A DNA stretch of 64,000 bases from Variovorax davisae. Lineage in GTDB: Bacteria > Pseudomonadota > Gammaproteobacteria > Burkholderiales > Burkholderiaceae_C. The stretch is taken from positions 186,001 to 250,000 of the forward strand of contig NZ_JASZYS010000005.1 in NCBI RefSeq assembly GCF_030316845.1. The letters are read 5' to 3'. A program made the position numbers and the translations under genes. Of this stretch, positions 44,126-52,105 are shown in pieces (position 1 is the first letter of the stretch; each line of letters starts with the position of its first letter). Below the pieces are notes generated by a model. The model did not search any database. It was not told the origin of the DNA and saw only the letters and a list, made by a program, of their open reading frames with translations.

Positions 44126-44155
44126 TTCGACAGGCCCGGCGTGCTGGACTAGTAT
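44126..44155 (+). promoter_or_regulatory. tentative promoter of the oxidase cluster
   Basis: TTCGAC (44126-44131) and TAGTAT (44150-44155) with an 18-base spacer, in the 148-base gap before ctaG. A small dyad TTCGA-G-TCGAA (44112-44122) sits just upstream. Matches to the sigma-70 consensus are partial, so this is a suggestion only. Confidence 0.3.
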
Positions 44156-44215
44156 TTTCAGAACCAAGCAGTCCGCGGGGCGTGCACGGCCGCGGCACGG
44201 AGAAGGAAACCTGCC

Positions 44216-44941
44216 ATGGTGAATTCACTGATCGCCTACTGCGGCGCGGCCGCCGTGCCTGACGATGCGTGGTCGCGCTGGAACTTCGATCCGCCGCTGC
44301 TGGCCGCGCTCGCCGCCCTGGCCTTCGTGCTGGCCCGCGGCCGCGCCGCCGATGCCCGCGCCGGCTGGGGCGCGCTGGCGCTGTTGGCGGTGGTCTTCGT
44401 GTCGCCGCTGTGCGCCCTGTCGTCGGCGCTGTTCTCGGTCCGCGTGCTGCATCACGTGATCCTGGTCAGCGCGGCGGCGCCCTTGCTGGCGCTGGCCTTC
44501 CCGCAGCGGCGCGCCGGCCGGGTGCCGCTCCCGATGTGGGTCGCGGCCCATGCGGTCGCGCTGTGGGTCTGGCATGCGCCCGGTGCCTATGCCTGGGGGC
44601 TTGCGAGCGTTCCGGCCTACTGGCTGATGCAGCTCACGCTGCTCGGCAGCGCCTGGGCGATGTGGCGCGCGATCCTCTCGCCCGCCACGCATCCGGGCCA
44701 GGCGCTGGTCGCGCTGGCCGTGACGATCGGGCAGATGGGGCTGCTCGGCGCCCTGATCGTGTTCGCGCCGGTGCCGCTGTACCCGGTGCATTTCGCCAGC
44801 GTGCTGGCCTGGGGCTTCACGCCGCTGGCCGACCAGCAACTCGCCGGCCTGCTGATGTGGGTGCCGGCGATGCTGCCCTACCTGGCCGTCGGACTCTGGC
44901 GCGCCTGGACCAGCCTGCGGCCGACCGGGGCGGCCCTGTGA
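44216..44941 (+). CDS. ctaG: CtaG/caa3-type cytochrome oxidase assembly membrane protein
   Basis: Integral membrane protein of 241 residues with about seven transmembrane helices and the caa3_CtaG pattern: FSVRVLHHVILVSAAAPLLA, WVWHAPGAYAWGL and WGFTPLADQQLAGLLMWVPA. The conserved histidines (HH, WHAPG) are thought to bind haem or copper. It supports maturation of the oxidase encoded downstream. Note that this CtaG is the Bacillus/caa3-type family, not the Cox11 copper chaperone also called CtaG in proteobacteria. AAGGAAA ribosome site before the ATG. Confidence 0.85.
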   Translation: MVNSLIAYCGAAAVPDDAWSRWNFDPPLLAALAALAFVLARGRAADARAGWGALALLAVVFVSPLCALSSALFSVRVLHHVILVSAAAPLLALAFPQRRAGRVPLPMWVAAHAVALWVWHAPGAYAWGLASVPAYWLMQLTLLGSAWAMWRAILSPATHPGQALVALAVTIGQMGLLGALIVFAPVPLYPVHFASVLAWGFTPLADQQLAGLLMWVPAMLPYLAVGLWRAWTSLRPTGAAL

Positions 44942-45450
44942 CGACCTTCCTCAAGTTCGTCCATCTGGCGGCGATCGCGATCTGGTCCGGCGGCCTGCTC
45001 GCGCTGCCCTTCCTGTTCTGGCAGCGCCGTGCGCTGGAGTCCGGACCGGACCTGGACCGGCTGCACCGGATCGTCCGCCTGGTCTACGTCGAGCTGACCT
45101 CGCCGGCCGCCTTCATCGCCATCGCCAGCGGCACGGGGCTGATCTTCCTGCAGGCCACCTTCGAAGAGTGGTTCTCGATCAAGATGGTGCTGGTCGGGAT
45201 CATGGCGATGCTGCACGTGGTCGCCGGGCTGGTGGTGCACCAGCTGTTCTCGCCCAGGGGGCGCTTCGGGCGCGTGTCTTTCGTGACGCTGTCGGCCACC
45301 TACGCGGTGCTGATCGTCGCCATCCTGTGGGTGGTGCTGGCCAAGCCGCAGATCGACTCGAACCAGTTCGCCGCCCACCTGTTCGAGCCCGGCGGGCTGT
45401 CACGCCTGTGGCATCAGTCCTTCGGCGACACCAGGATGCCGATGCCATGA
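44938..45450 (+). CDS. CopD-like membrane protein
   Basis: Membrane protein of 170 residues with four hydrophobic helices. It begins with GTG (MTTFLKFVHLAAIAIWSGGL) overlapping the ctaG stop by 4 bases. The His-x-Trp arrangement in LKFVHLAAIAIWSGG and the later HVVAGLVVHQLF resemble the CopD/DUF2269 class that handles haem or copper in respiratory contexts. Its 3' end overlaps the convergent DUF2231 gene by 37 bases. Confidence 0.7.
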   Translation: MTTFLKFVHLAAIAIWSGGLLALPFLFWQRRALESGPDLDRLHRIVRLVYVELTSPAAFIAIASGTGLIFLQATFEEWFSIKMVLVGIMAMLHVVAGLVVHQLFSPRGRFGRVSFVTLSATYAVLIVAILWVVLAKPQIDSNQFAAHLFEPGGLSRLWHQSFGDTRMPMP

Positions 45451-45920
45451 TCGAACACCAGCTTGCCCCCGTGCCAGCCGGCGAAGCCGACCATGACCGA
45501 TGCCAGCACCGACAGCACCAGGCCGTGCGGCAGCACCGAGGCCGGGTCGGTCAGGCGCAGGCCCCAGCTGGCGCCGGCGATGGCCACCAGCGTCATCGCC
45601 GCGATGGCGTGCGACCAGCTGGCCTCGTGCAGGCGGATGCCGCGCACCAGCAGCAGCTCGCCGGTGCCCACCAGGCTCGCCGCGACGCCGCTCCAGAAGG
45701 CCATGCCGGCGGCCCAGAGGCCGGCGCGCAGCCAGAAGGCATCGCCGGTCCACCAGTAGAAGACGTCGACGCCCAGCGTCGCGACCACGAAGGCGACCGG
45801 GAAGTGCACCAGCATCACGTGCAGCGGATGGCCGACCAGCGCGACCTTGGAGCCGACGTCGAGCCGCTCGAGTTCGAGCAGGACCTCGCTGCGGGGTGGG
45901 GTTGCGCCTCTGTTTGCCAT
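45414..45920 (-). CDS. DUF2231 membrane protein
   Basis: Protein of 168 residues with four transmembrane helices. The HPLHVMLVHFPVAF motif near 31-44 and GVDVFYWWTGD are typical of DUF2231, where the paired histidines probably ligate a haem or metal. It is encoded opposite to the oxidase genes and overlaps the 3' end of the CopD-like gene. DUF2231 proteins often accompany cytochrome genes, and function is not known. Confidence 0.8.
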   Translation of the reverse strand: MANRGATPPRSEVLLELERLDVGSKVALVGHPLHVMLVHFPVAFVVATLGVDVFYWWTGDAFWLRAGLWAAGMAFWSGVAASLVGTGELLLVRGIRLHEASWSHAIAAMTLVAIAGASWGLRLTDPASVLPHGLVLSVLASVMVGFAGWHGGKLVFDHGIGILVSPKD

Positions 45921-45971
45921 GGTGCGGGTCCTTCGCGTCGGTGGCCTCGGATCGGCGACCATCCTAGCGTC

Positions 45972-46664
45972 TTGCGGCGAGCGCTCCAAGCGGGCGCGAT
46001 GGCGGTCGCCGTATCCGGCTGCCGCGGGCCCCTGTCGACGCTCGATCCATCCGGACCGGCCGCGGCCTCGATCGCCACGATGTGGTGGGTGATGCTGATC
46101 GGCTCGACCGTGTTGTTCCTGCTCGTGATCGGGATCTTCATCCTCGTGGTGCGGCGGCCCGGCTGGGGCTCCAGCGTCTCGCCGGCGCGCTGGATCGTGC
46201 TCGGCGGGCTGGTGCTGCCGGCCTGCGTGCTGCTGCCGCTGCTGGCCTACGGGCTGGTCACGGGCGAGCGCCTGCTGCCGCTGCCGGGCAGCGCGCCGCC
46301 GCAGCGCATCGAGGCCGAGGCCGCGCAGTGGCAATGGACCTTCCGCTACCCGGGCCATGGCGGCGCCCAAACCCGCAACGTGCTGCTGCTGCCCGTGGGC
46401 ACCCCGGTCGACATGGTCGTGACCAGCAAGGACGTGATCCATGCCTTCTGGGTGCCGCGCCTGGCGGGCAAGATCGATGCGGTGCCGGGGCGGGTCAACC
46501 GGCTGCGCATCCAGGCCGACCAGCCCGGCCGCTACGAAGGCACCTGCGACGAATTTTGCGGCCTCGGCCACGCGGGCATGCGCTTCGCCGTCATCGTCCA
46601 CCGGCCGGAGGATTTCTCGGCCGCCCTGACCCAGGCGCTCTCGGCACCGGAGGCGAAGCAATGA
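45972..46664 (+). CDS. coxB: cytochrome c oxidase subunit II, lipoprotein form
   Basis: Subunit II of about 230 residues. Two N-terminal transmembrane helices (WWVMLIGSTVLFLLVIGIFI and LVLPACVLLPLLAYGLV) are followed by the periplasmic cupredoxin domain with a full CuA site: His in DVIHAFWVP, then CDEFCGLGHAGM. A lipobox VSGC lies near residue 18. The TTG at 45972 (MRRALQAGAMAVAVSGC) gives a proper lipoprotein signal, whereas the ATG at 45999 leaves only seven residues before the Cys. It overlaps coxA by 4 bases. There is no fused cytochrome c domain. Confidence 0.85.
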   Translation: MRRALQAGAMAVAVSGCRGPLSTLDPSGPAAASIATMWWVMLIGSTVLFLLVIGIFILVVRRPGWGSSVSPARWIVLGGLVLPACVLLPLLAYGLVTGERLLPLPGSAPPQRIEAEAAQWQWTFRYPGHGGAQTRNVLLLPVGTPVDMVVTSKDVIHAFWVPRLAGKIDAVPGRVNRLRIQADQPGRYEGTCDEFCGLGHAGMRFAVIVHRPEDFSAALTQALSAPEAKQ

Positions 46665-49198
46665 GTGGACCCGTCGAACAGCAGCCGCAAGCCGGCCGTG
46701 CGCTGCGGCTGCACCGGCAGTTGGACAAGATCTGGGCCACCGGGCCGGGATGGCAGCGGCTGGCCGCGGTCAACCACTCGGTCATCGGCATGCGGATGTT
46801 CATCACGTCCTTCACCTTCTTCCTGATCGCGGGCGTGCTGGGCATGCTGACCCGGGTGCAGCTGGCGACGCCGCATTCGGCCTTCCTCGATGCCGAGACC
46901 TACAACCAGGTCTTCACGGTGCACGGGTCGATGATGCTGTTCCTGTTCGCGATCCCGATGGTGGAGAGCTTCGCGGTCTACCTGACGCCGAAGATCCTCG
47001 GCACCCGCGACTTCGCCTTCCCGCGGCTGACCGCCTACGGCTACTGGTGCTACCTGTTCGGCGCCTCCATCGTCACGGCCTCGCTGGTCCTGGGCGTGGC
47101 GCCCAACGGCGGCTGGTTCATGTACACGCCGCTGAGCTCCAATGTCTACACGCCGGGCGTGAACGCCGACATCTGGCTGCTGGGCATCACCTTCGTCGAG
47201 ATCTCGGCGCTGTCGCTGGCCATCGAGATCATCGTCTCGGTGCTCAAGATGCGCGCGCCGGGCATGTCGCTCGACCGGATGCCGATCTTCGGCTGGTACA
47301 TCCTGGTCACGGCGCTGATGATGATCGTGGCCTTTCCGCCGCTGATCCTGGGCTCGATCCTGCTGGAGCTCGAGCGCGCCTTCGGGCTGCCCTTCTTCGA
47401 CCCGACGCGCGGCGGCGACTCCCTGCTGTGGCAGCACCTGTTCTGGCTGTTCGGCCACCCGGACGTCTACATCATCTTCCTGCCGATGGCGGGCGTGCTG
47501 TCGACCATGATCCCGGTCTTCGCCGGCCGCGCACTGGTGGGCTACCGGGCGATCGTGGTGGCGATCATCGCGCTGGCCTTCCTGAGCTTCGGCATCTGGG
47601 TGCACCACATGTTCACGGTCGGCATCCCGCACCTGGCGCTCGGCTTCTTCTCGGCCGGCTCGGCGATCGTGGCGGTGCCGACCGCGGTGCAGATCTTCGC
47701 CTGGCTCGGCACGCTGTCGCACGGCCGGCCGCGCTGGGGCGTGCCGATGCTCTACATCTTCGGCTTCTTTTTCGTCTTCGCGATGGGCGGGCTCACCGGC
47801 GTGATGCTGGCGATGGTGCCCTTCGACTGGCAGGCGCACGACACCTACTTCGTGGTCGCCCACATGCACTACGTGGTGGCCGGCGCGCTCGCCTTCCCGA
47901 TGGTGGCGGCGCTCTACTACTGGCTGCCGCTGCTCACCGGCCGCGCCGCGGTGGAGCGCTTGTCGGTGATCGCCTTCTGGCTGATCTTCGTCGGCTTCAA
48001 CCTGACCTTCTTCATGATGCACCTGACCGGGCTCATGGGCATGCCGCGGCGTGTCTTTACCTACCGCGGCGACGAGGGCTGGAACTGGCTCAACCTGCTG
48101 TCCTCGGTGGGCAGCTTCGTCATGACCATCGGCTTCGGGCTGCTGATCATCGATGTGGTGGTGCAGCTGCGCTACGGCCGCCGTGTGCGGCGCGACCCCT
48201 GGAAGGCGACGACCTTCGAGTGGGCGATGCGGCTGCCGCCGGCGCCCTATGCCTTCGCCTCGATCCCGCACGTGGGTCCGCAGACTGACGGGGTGCCCCA
48301 AGGCGAGCTCGCCGCCTCGCTGGCGCGCGGCGAAGGTTACCTGGGCGCCGCCCGCAACGGCTGGCAGGAGGCGATGGGCGTGCACGTCAGCAGCGGCAGG
48401 CCCGAGCAGCTGATCGTGCTGCCCAACCCGACCTACCTGCCGCTGGTCACGGCGCTGTTCACGGGCGGCGTGGTGCTGGGCTTCCTGTTCAAGGCCTACT
48501 GGCTGTCGGCGGCGCTGGCCCTGGTCACACTCGGCCTGTTCGTGTTCGCGGGGCGGCACGCGGGGCTGCCGCGCGACTACGGCCCGTTGCCGGTGGGGCT
48601 CGGCGTCGCGGTGCCGCCGCACACCGAGGCGGCGAGCGCGCCGGCGTGGCTGGCGCTGGTCTGCGCGCTGGTGGCCAACGGCACCTGGTTCACCTCGCTG
48701 GTGTTCGGCACCTTCTATCTCTGGCTGGCCGGCGCCGACTGGCAGAAGATGGCGCCGCCCGCGCCCGACCGCTGGCTGGCCGCCGGCGCCGTCGCCTGCC
48801 TGGTGGTCGCCGTGGTGGCGGCGCGCGGCTCGCTCAGGGTGGTGGTCGCCAGCGGCAAGGCCTCGGGCTGGATGGCGCTCACCGCCGTCGCGCTGCTGGG
48901 GGCCGTCGCCGCGGTGGTGGAACTGATCCTGGGCGTGACGCCGGACCCACGCGCGCATGCGCTCGGCGCCACCGCCGCGGTGCTGCTGGGCTACGTGGCC
49001 TTCCACGCCGGCGTCGGGCTGCTGTTCCTCTTCAGCAATTTCCAGCGCATCCGCAACGGCTACATCTCGCAGCGGCGCTGCACCGACCTGCGCTTGACCC
49101 GGCTCTGGCTCGACTACACGCTGGCGACCGGCGTGATCGCGCTCGGCCTGGTGCTGGCGCTGCCTGCGCTGGTCACGGTGCTGGGGGCCCGGCCATGA
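46661..49198 (+). CDS. coxA: cytochrome c oxidase subunit I fused to subunit III-like domain
   Basis: Membrane protein of 845 residues. Residues 30-540 are haem-copper oxidase subunit I with haem a ligand His88 (VHGSMM), CuB ligands His266 (GHPDVY) and His315/His316, haem a3 ligand His401 and haem a ligand His403. Tyr270 is placed for the His-Tyr crosslink, as in A-type enzymes. The usual GHPEVY Glu is Asp268. Residues about 610-845 hold further helices resembling subunit III (WFTSLVFGTFYLWLAGADW, then FHAGVGLLFLFSNFQRI). It reduces oxygen to water and pumps protons. Sits directly after coxB and before a small membrane protein. Confidence 0.92.
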   Translation: MSGPVEQQPQAGRALRLHRQLDKIWATGPGWQRLAAVNHSVIGMRMFITSFTFFLIAGVLGMLTRVQLATPHSAFLDAETYNQVFTVHGSMMLFLFAIPMVESFAVYLTPKILGTRDFAFPRLTAYGYWCYLFGASIVTASLVLGVAPNGGWFMYTPLSSNVYTPGVNADIWLLGITFVEISALSLAIEIIVSVLKMRAPGMSLDRMPIFGWYILVTALMMIVAFPPLILGSILLELERAFGLPFFDPTRGGDSLLWQHLFWLFGHPDVYIIFLPMAGVLSTMIPVFAGRALVGYRAIVVAIIALAFLSFGIWVHHMFTVGIPHLALGFFSAGSAIVAVPTAVQIFAWLGTLSHGRPRWGVPMLYIFGFFFVFAMGGLTGVMLAMVPFDWQAHDTYFVVAHMHYVVAGALAFPMVAALYYWLPLLTGRAAVERLSVIAFWLIFVGFNLTFFMMHLTGLMGMPRRVFTYRGDEGWNWLNLLSSVGSFVMTIGFGLLIIDVVVQLRYGRRVRRDPWKATTFEWAMRLPPAPYAFASIPHVGPQTDGVPQGELAASLARGEGYLGAARNGWQEAMGVHVSSGRPEQLIVLPNPTYLPLVTALFTGGVVLGFLFKAYWLSAALALVTLGLFVFAGRHAGLPRDYGPLPVGLGVAVPPHTEAASAPAWLALVCALVANGTWFTSLVFGTFYLWLAGADWQKMAPPAPDRWLAAGAVACLVVAVVAARGSLRVVVASGKASGWMALTAVALLGAVAAVVELILGVTPDPRAHALGATAAVLLGYVAFHAGVGLLFLFSNFQRIRNGYISQRRCTDLRLTRLWLDYTLATGVIALGLVLALPALVTVLGARP

Positions 49199-49533
49199 AC
49201 GCGGCCACGCTGGCGCCCCGGCGCTTCTGGTGGCTGGCGGCCGGGTTCGTGGTCTGGTGCATCGCGCTGGTGGTGCTCTACGGGCTCCATGCGATCGGCT
49301 GCGCCTTCGGCTGGTCGGCCGCGACCCTGCGCTGGAGCCTGGTGCTGCTGTTCCTCGCGCACCTGGCCGTGATCGGCTGGATGTGGGGCCGCTTCGCCAG
49401 GGCCGCGCCCGATGCCGCGACCGGCGCCACCGGGCGCTTCCTGCATGAGGCCATCGTCTGGACGACCATCGCCGCCTTCGCCAGCGCGGTGCTCGCGCTC
49501 GGGCCGCCGCTGCTGCTCACCACCTGCATCTGA
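49195..49533 (+). CDS. small membrane protein of the oxidase cluster
   Basis: Protein of 112 residues with three predicted helices (FWWLAAGFVVWCIALVVLYG, LRWSLVLLFLAHLAVIGWMW, AIVWTTIAAFASAVLALGPP). The ATG overlaps the coxA stop by 4 bases, so it is co-translated. It has no recognised domain; position and topology suggest an accessory oxidase subunit or an assembly factor. Confidence 0.72.
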   Translation: MNAATLAPRRFWWLAAGFVVWCIALVVLYGLHAIGCAFGWSAATLRWSLVLLFLAHLAVIGWMWGRFARAAPDAATGATGRFLHEAIVWTTIAAFASAVLALGPPLLLTTCI

Positions 49534-49540
49534 TCGATCC

Positions 49541-50866
49541 ATGACGCGCGCCGATCTCCTGCGCAAGGTCCTCTGGGCCGCGATCTACCTGCTGTTCATC
49601 CTGGCGCCGCTGCTCGCCCTGCTGACCGGCACCCTGCCGCCGAGCCGCGACTTCTGGACCGAGTTCTCGGTCGCGCTCGGCTACACCGGGCTGGCGATGA
49701 TGGGCCTGCAGTTCGGGCTCACGGCGCGCTTCCGGTACGTCACCGATCCGTGGGGCGAGGACGTCATCTACCACTTCCACCGCCGCGTCTCGCTGCTCGC
49801 GGTCTCCCTGGTGGTGGTGCATCCGGCGATCCTGCTGGCGACCGGCTCGGACAAGATGGCGCCACCCGCTTCGCTGGCCGAGGTTCCGATGGGGGCCGTC
49901 TTCGCGGTGCTGTCGCTCGGCGCGCTGCTGCTGTTGGTGGTCATGGCGCTCTGGCGCACGCGGCTGAAGATCAGCTACGAGCTGTGGCATGCCACGCACA
50001 TCCTGCTCGCGCTCGCGGCGGTCGGCGGCGGGCTGCTGCACATGGTGGGCTGGGGCTTCTACCTGGCCGACCCGGCCAAGCGCGCGCTGTGGATCGGCAT
50101 GGCGCTGTTCTGGATCGCGCTGCTGGCCTACGTGCGCATCGTCAAGCCGCTGTTCATGCTGCGCCGTCCCTACCGCATCGCCGAGGTCCGTGCCGAGCGC
50201 GGCGACACCACCACCCTGGTGATGCGGCCCGAGGGGCACGCGGGCTTCCGGTTTCGGCCCGGGCAGTTCCGCTGGCTGACGCTGTGGGGCAGCCCGTTCA
50301 AGATCACCGGCCATCCGTTCTCGTTCTCGTCGACCGCCGAGGCGCCCGATGGTCGCGTCGAGATGACGATCCGCAACCTGGGCGATTTCACCGCCGGCAT
50401 CGCCAAGGTGCCGGTCGGTCGCCGGGTCTACCTCGACGGTCCCTACGGCGCCTTCACCATCGGGAACCCGGCCGACATGCATGTGCTGATCGCGGGCGGC
50501 ATCGGCATCACGCCGATGATGAGCATGATCCGCACGCTGGCCGACCGCGGCGACAAGCGGCCCCTGGTGCTGCTCTACGGCAGCCGGGACTGGGAGTCGG
50601 TGACCTTCCGCGAGGAACTGGAGTCGCTGAAGGCGCGGCTGGCCCTGACCGTGGTCCACGTGCTGTCGGAGCCGCCGCCGGGCTGGACCGGCGAGCAGGG
50701 CCGCATCACGGCCGATGTCTTCAGGCGCCATCTGCCGCCGCCCCATGCCGAGCACGAGTACTTCATCTGCGGTCCGGATGTCATGATGGACGCGATCGAG
50801 GCGGCCCTGGGCGAGATGAAGGTGCCGCTGGCCAAGTACCACTCGGAGCGCTACAGCTTCGTCTAG
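49541..50866 (+). CDS. ferric reductase-like transmembrane flavoprotein
   Basis: Protein of 441 residues. The N-terminal half has about six helices with paired haem-ligand histidines (YHFHRRVSLLAVSLVVVHPA, ELWHATHILLALAAVGGGLL). The C-terminal half is a ferredoxin-NADP reductase module: FAD motif GHPFSFSS, then VYLDGPYGAF, the NAD(P) site IAGGIGITPMMSMI and the closing YFICGPDVMMDAIE. It moves electrons from NAD(P)H across the membrane. Lies 7 bases after the small oxidase-cluster protein, so it probably belongs to the same transcript. It may be a ferric/cupric reductase or a NOX-like enzyme. Confidence 0.86.
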   Translation: MTRADLLRKVLWAAIYLLFILAPLLALLTGTLPPSRDFWTEFSVALGYTGLAMMGLQFGLTARFRYVTDPWGEDVIYHFHRRVSLLAVSLVVVHPAILLATGSDKMAPPASLAEVPMGAVFAVLSLGALLLLVVMALWRTRLKISYELWHATHILLALAAVGGGLLHMVGWGFYLADPAKRALWIGMALFWIALLAYVRIVKPLFMLRRPYRIAEVRAERGDTTTLVMRPEGHAGFRFRPGQFRWLTLWGSPFKITGHPFSFSSTAEAPDGRVEMTIRNLGDFTAGIAKVPVGRRVYLDGPYGAFTIGNPADMHVLIAGGIGITPMMSMIRTLADRGDKRPLVLLYGSRDWESVTFREELESLKARLALTVVHVLSEPPPGWTGEQGRITADVFRRHLPPPHAEHEYFICGPDVMMDAIEAALGEMKVPLAKYHSERYSFV

Positions 50867-50875
50867 GAGATCCCG

Positions 50876-50971
50876 ATGCGCCGCCTGTTCGCCGATCGAT
50901 TGGTCGTGGCCACCGCCATCGTCGTGGTGCTGGTGGCGGTCGTGTTCGCGGTCCTGCGCGTGAGCGGCTGA
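50876..50971 (+). CDS. 31-residue single-helix membrane peptide
   Basis: Short frame beginning MRRLFADRLVVATAIVVVLV and ending RVSG. It has a positively charged start followed by about 20 hydrophobic residues, that is, one transmembrane helix with N-in orientation. An AGGAGA ribosome site lies 6 bases before the ATG and overlaps the end of the flavoprotein gene. Size and position recall small subunits of oxidase complexes (CcoQ/CydX-like), but no homology is claimed. Confidence 0.6.
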   Translation: MRRLFADRLVVATAIVVVLVAVVFAVLRVSG

Positions 50972-50997
50972 GCGGCGGCCCGGCGTCAGAATGGCGC

Positions 50998-51372
50998 ATG
51001 AACGAATTCGCGGAAGAGCTTCACGATGTCTTCGAGCGCTTCGGCCCCATCTCGCTGCGGCGGATGTTCGGCGGCCACGGCGTGTTCCACGAGGGCCGCA
51101 TGTTCGGCCTGATCTCGGGCGGCCGTCTCTACCTGAAGGCGGACGCGCAGACGGTGGCCTTCTTCGAGGCCCGGCAGCTGCCGCCCTTCGAGTACCAGCG
51201 CCGGGGGCAGACGGCCCGGATCTCGTACTACGAGGCGCCGCCCGAGCTGTTCGAGGACCGCCATGAAGCCGAGCTGTGGGCCGAGCGGGCGTGGGAGGCG
51301 GTGCTGCGCGCGGGTGCGCCGAAGCCTGCCGCTCGCCGGGCGCCGTCGAAGCGGATTCGCGGTTCGACCTAG
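50998..51372 (+). CDS. TfoX/Sxy N-terminal domain protein
   Basis: Cytoplasmic protein of 124 residues with the TfoX_N pattern FAEELHDVFERFGPISLRRM, FGGHGVFHEGRMFGLISGG and PFEYQRRGQTARISYYEAP. It lacks the C-terminal domain of the Haemophilus/E. coli competence activator, as most single-domain homologues do. A basic Ala/Pro/Arg-rich tail ends the protein. Role unknown; not necessarily linked to competence. Stop overlaps the stop of the convergent livF gene. Confidence 0.82.
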   Translation: MNEFAEELHDVFERFGPISLRRMFGGHGVFHEGRMFGLISGGRLYLKADAQTVAFFEARQLPPFEYQRRGQTARISYYEAPPELFEDRHEAELWAERAWEAVLRAGAPKPAARRAPSKRIRGST

Positions 51373-52103
51373 GGCGAGCCGCCGTGCATGCCACCCAGGA
51401 ACAGCCGGTCCATCCGCGGGTCGGCCAGGATCTCGGCGGCCGGCTTGTGCAGCACCAGCCGGCCGGATTCGAGCGCGATCGCATCGTCCGAACAGCGCAG
51501 CGCCGACTTCACGTTCTGCTCGACCATCAGCACCGTGGCGCCGCGGTCGGCCAGGCTGCGCAGCAACCGGAAGACGTCTTGCACCACGATCGGCGACAGG
51601 CCGATCGAAGGCTCGTCGATCAGGATCACCTTGGGCCGCAGGAGCAGGGCCCGGCCGATCTCCAACTGCTTCTGCTCGCCGCCCGACAGCGAGGACGCCG
51701 GCGAGTGCAGCCGCTCTTTCAGGCGCGGGAAGAAGTCGAGGACTTCCGGAATCCGCTCGTGGGTCGCCTTCATCCCGATCGTGATGCCGCCCAGCTCGAG
51801 ATTCTCGAAGGCGCTCAACTGGCCGAACAGGTTCCGCCCCTGGGGCACGAAGGCGATGCCCTCGGCCAGCAGGGACTTCTGCGAGGCGCCCGTGATGTCC
51901 CGGCCCTCGAAGCTGATCCGGCCCGCGCGCGGCTTGAGCAATCCGAACAGGGTCTTCAGGACGGTCGATTTGCCCGCGCCGTTCGGCCCGATCAGCAGGG
52001 TGATCGAGCCTGCGGGAATCCGGAACGAGAGGTCGTTGAGGATCATGAAGTCCTTGTAGCCCGCCACGACGTCATGGAATTCGATGCAGGTGCGGTCGTT
52101 CAT
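51369..52103 (-). CDS. livF: branched-chain amino acid-type ABC transporter ATPase (LivF-like)
   Basis: ATPase subunit of 244 residues: Walker A GPNGAGKS, signature LSGGEQKQLEIGRAL, Walker B LIDEPSIGLSP and switch His region replaced by VEQNVKSAL as in all LivF proteins. It ends the second Liv cluster, two bases downstream of its livG. Start at 52103 gives the usual N-terminal length. Confidence 0.91.
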   Translation of the reverse strand: MNDRTCIEFHDVVAGYKDFMILNDLSFRIPAGSITLLIGPNGAGKSTVLKTLFGLLKPRAGRISFEGRDITGASQKSLLAEGIAFVPQGRNLFGQLSAFENLELGGITIGMKATHERIPEVLDFFPRLKERLHSPASSLSGGEQKQLEIGRALLLRPKVILIDEPSIGLSPIVVQDVFRLLRSLADRGATVLMVEQNVKSALRCSDDAIALESGRLVLHKPAAEILADPRMDRLFLGGMHGGSP

Positions 52104-52105
52104 GC

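Noticed and set aside
44216..44941. ctaG as the Cox11 copper chaperone
   Set aside because: The gene name is shared, but this protein has about seven membrane helices and caa3_CtaG motifs; it lacks the single-helix and CFCF copper site of Cox11.
46532..49006. Minus-strand frame of 824 codons opposite coxA
   Set aside because: Gln/His/Arg/Asp-rich shadow of a membrane protein gene; all haem and copper ligands are found on the plus strand.
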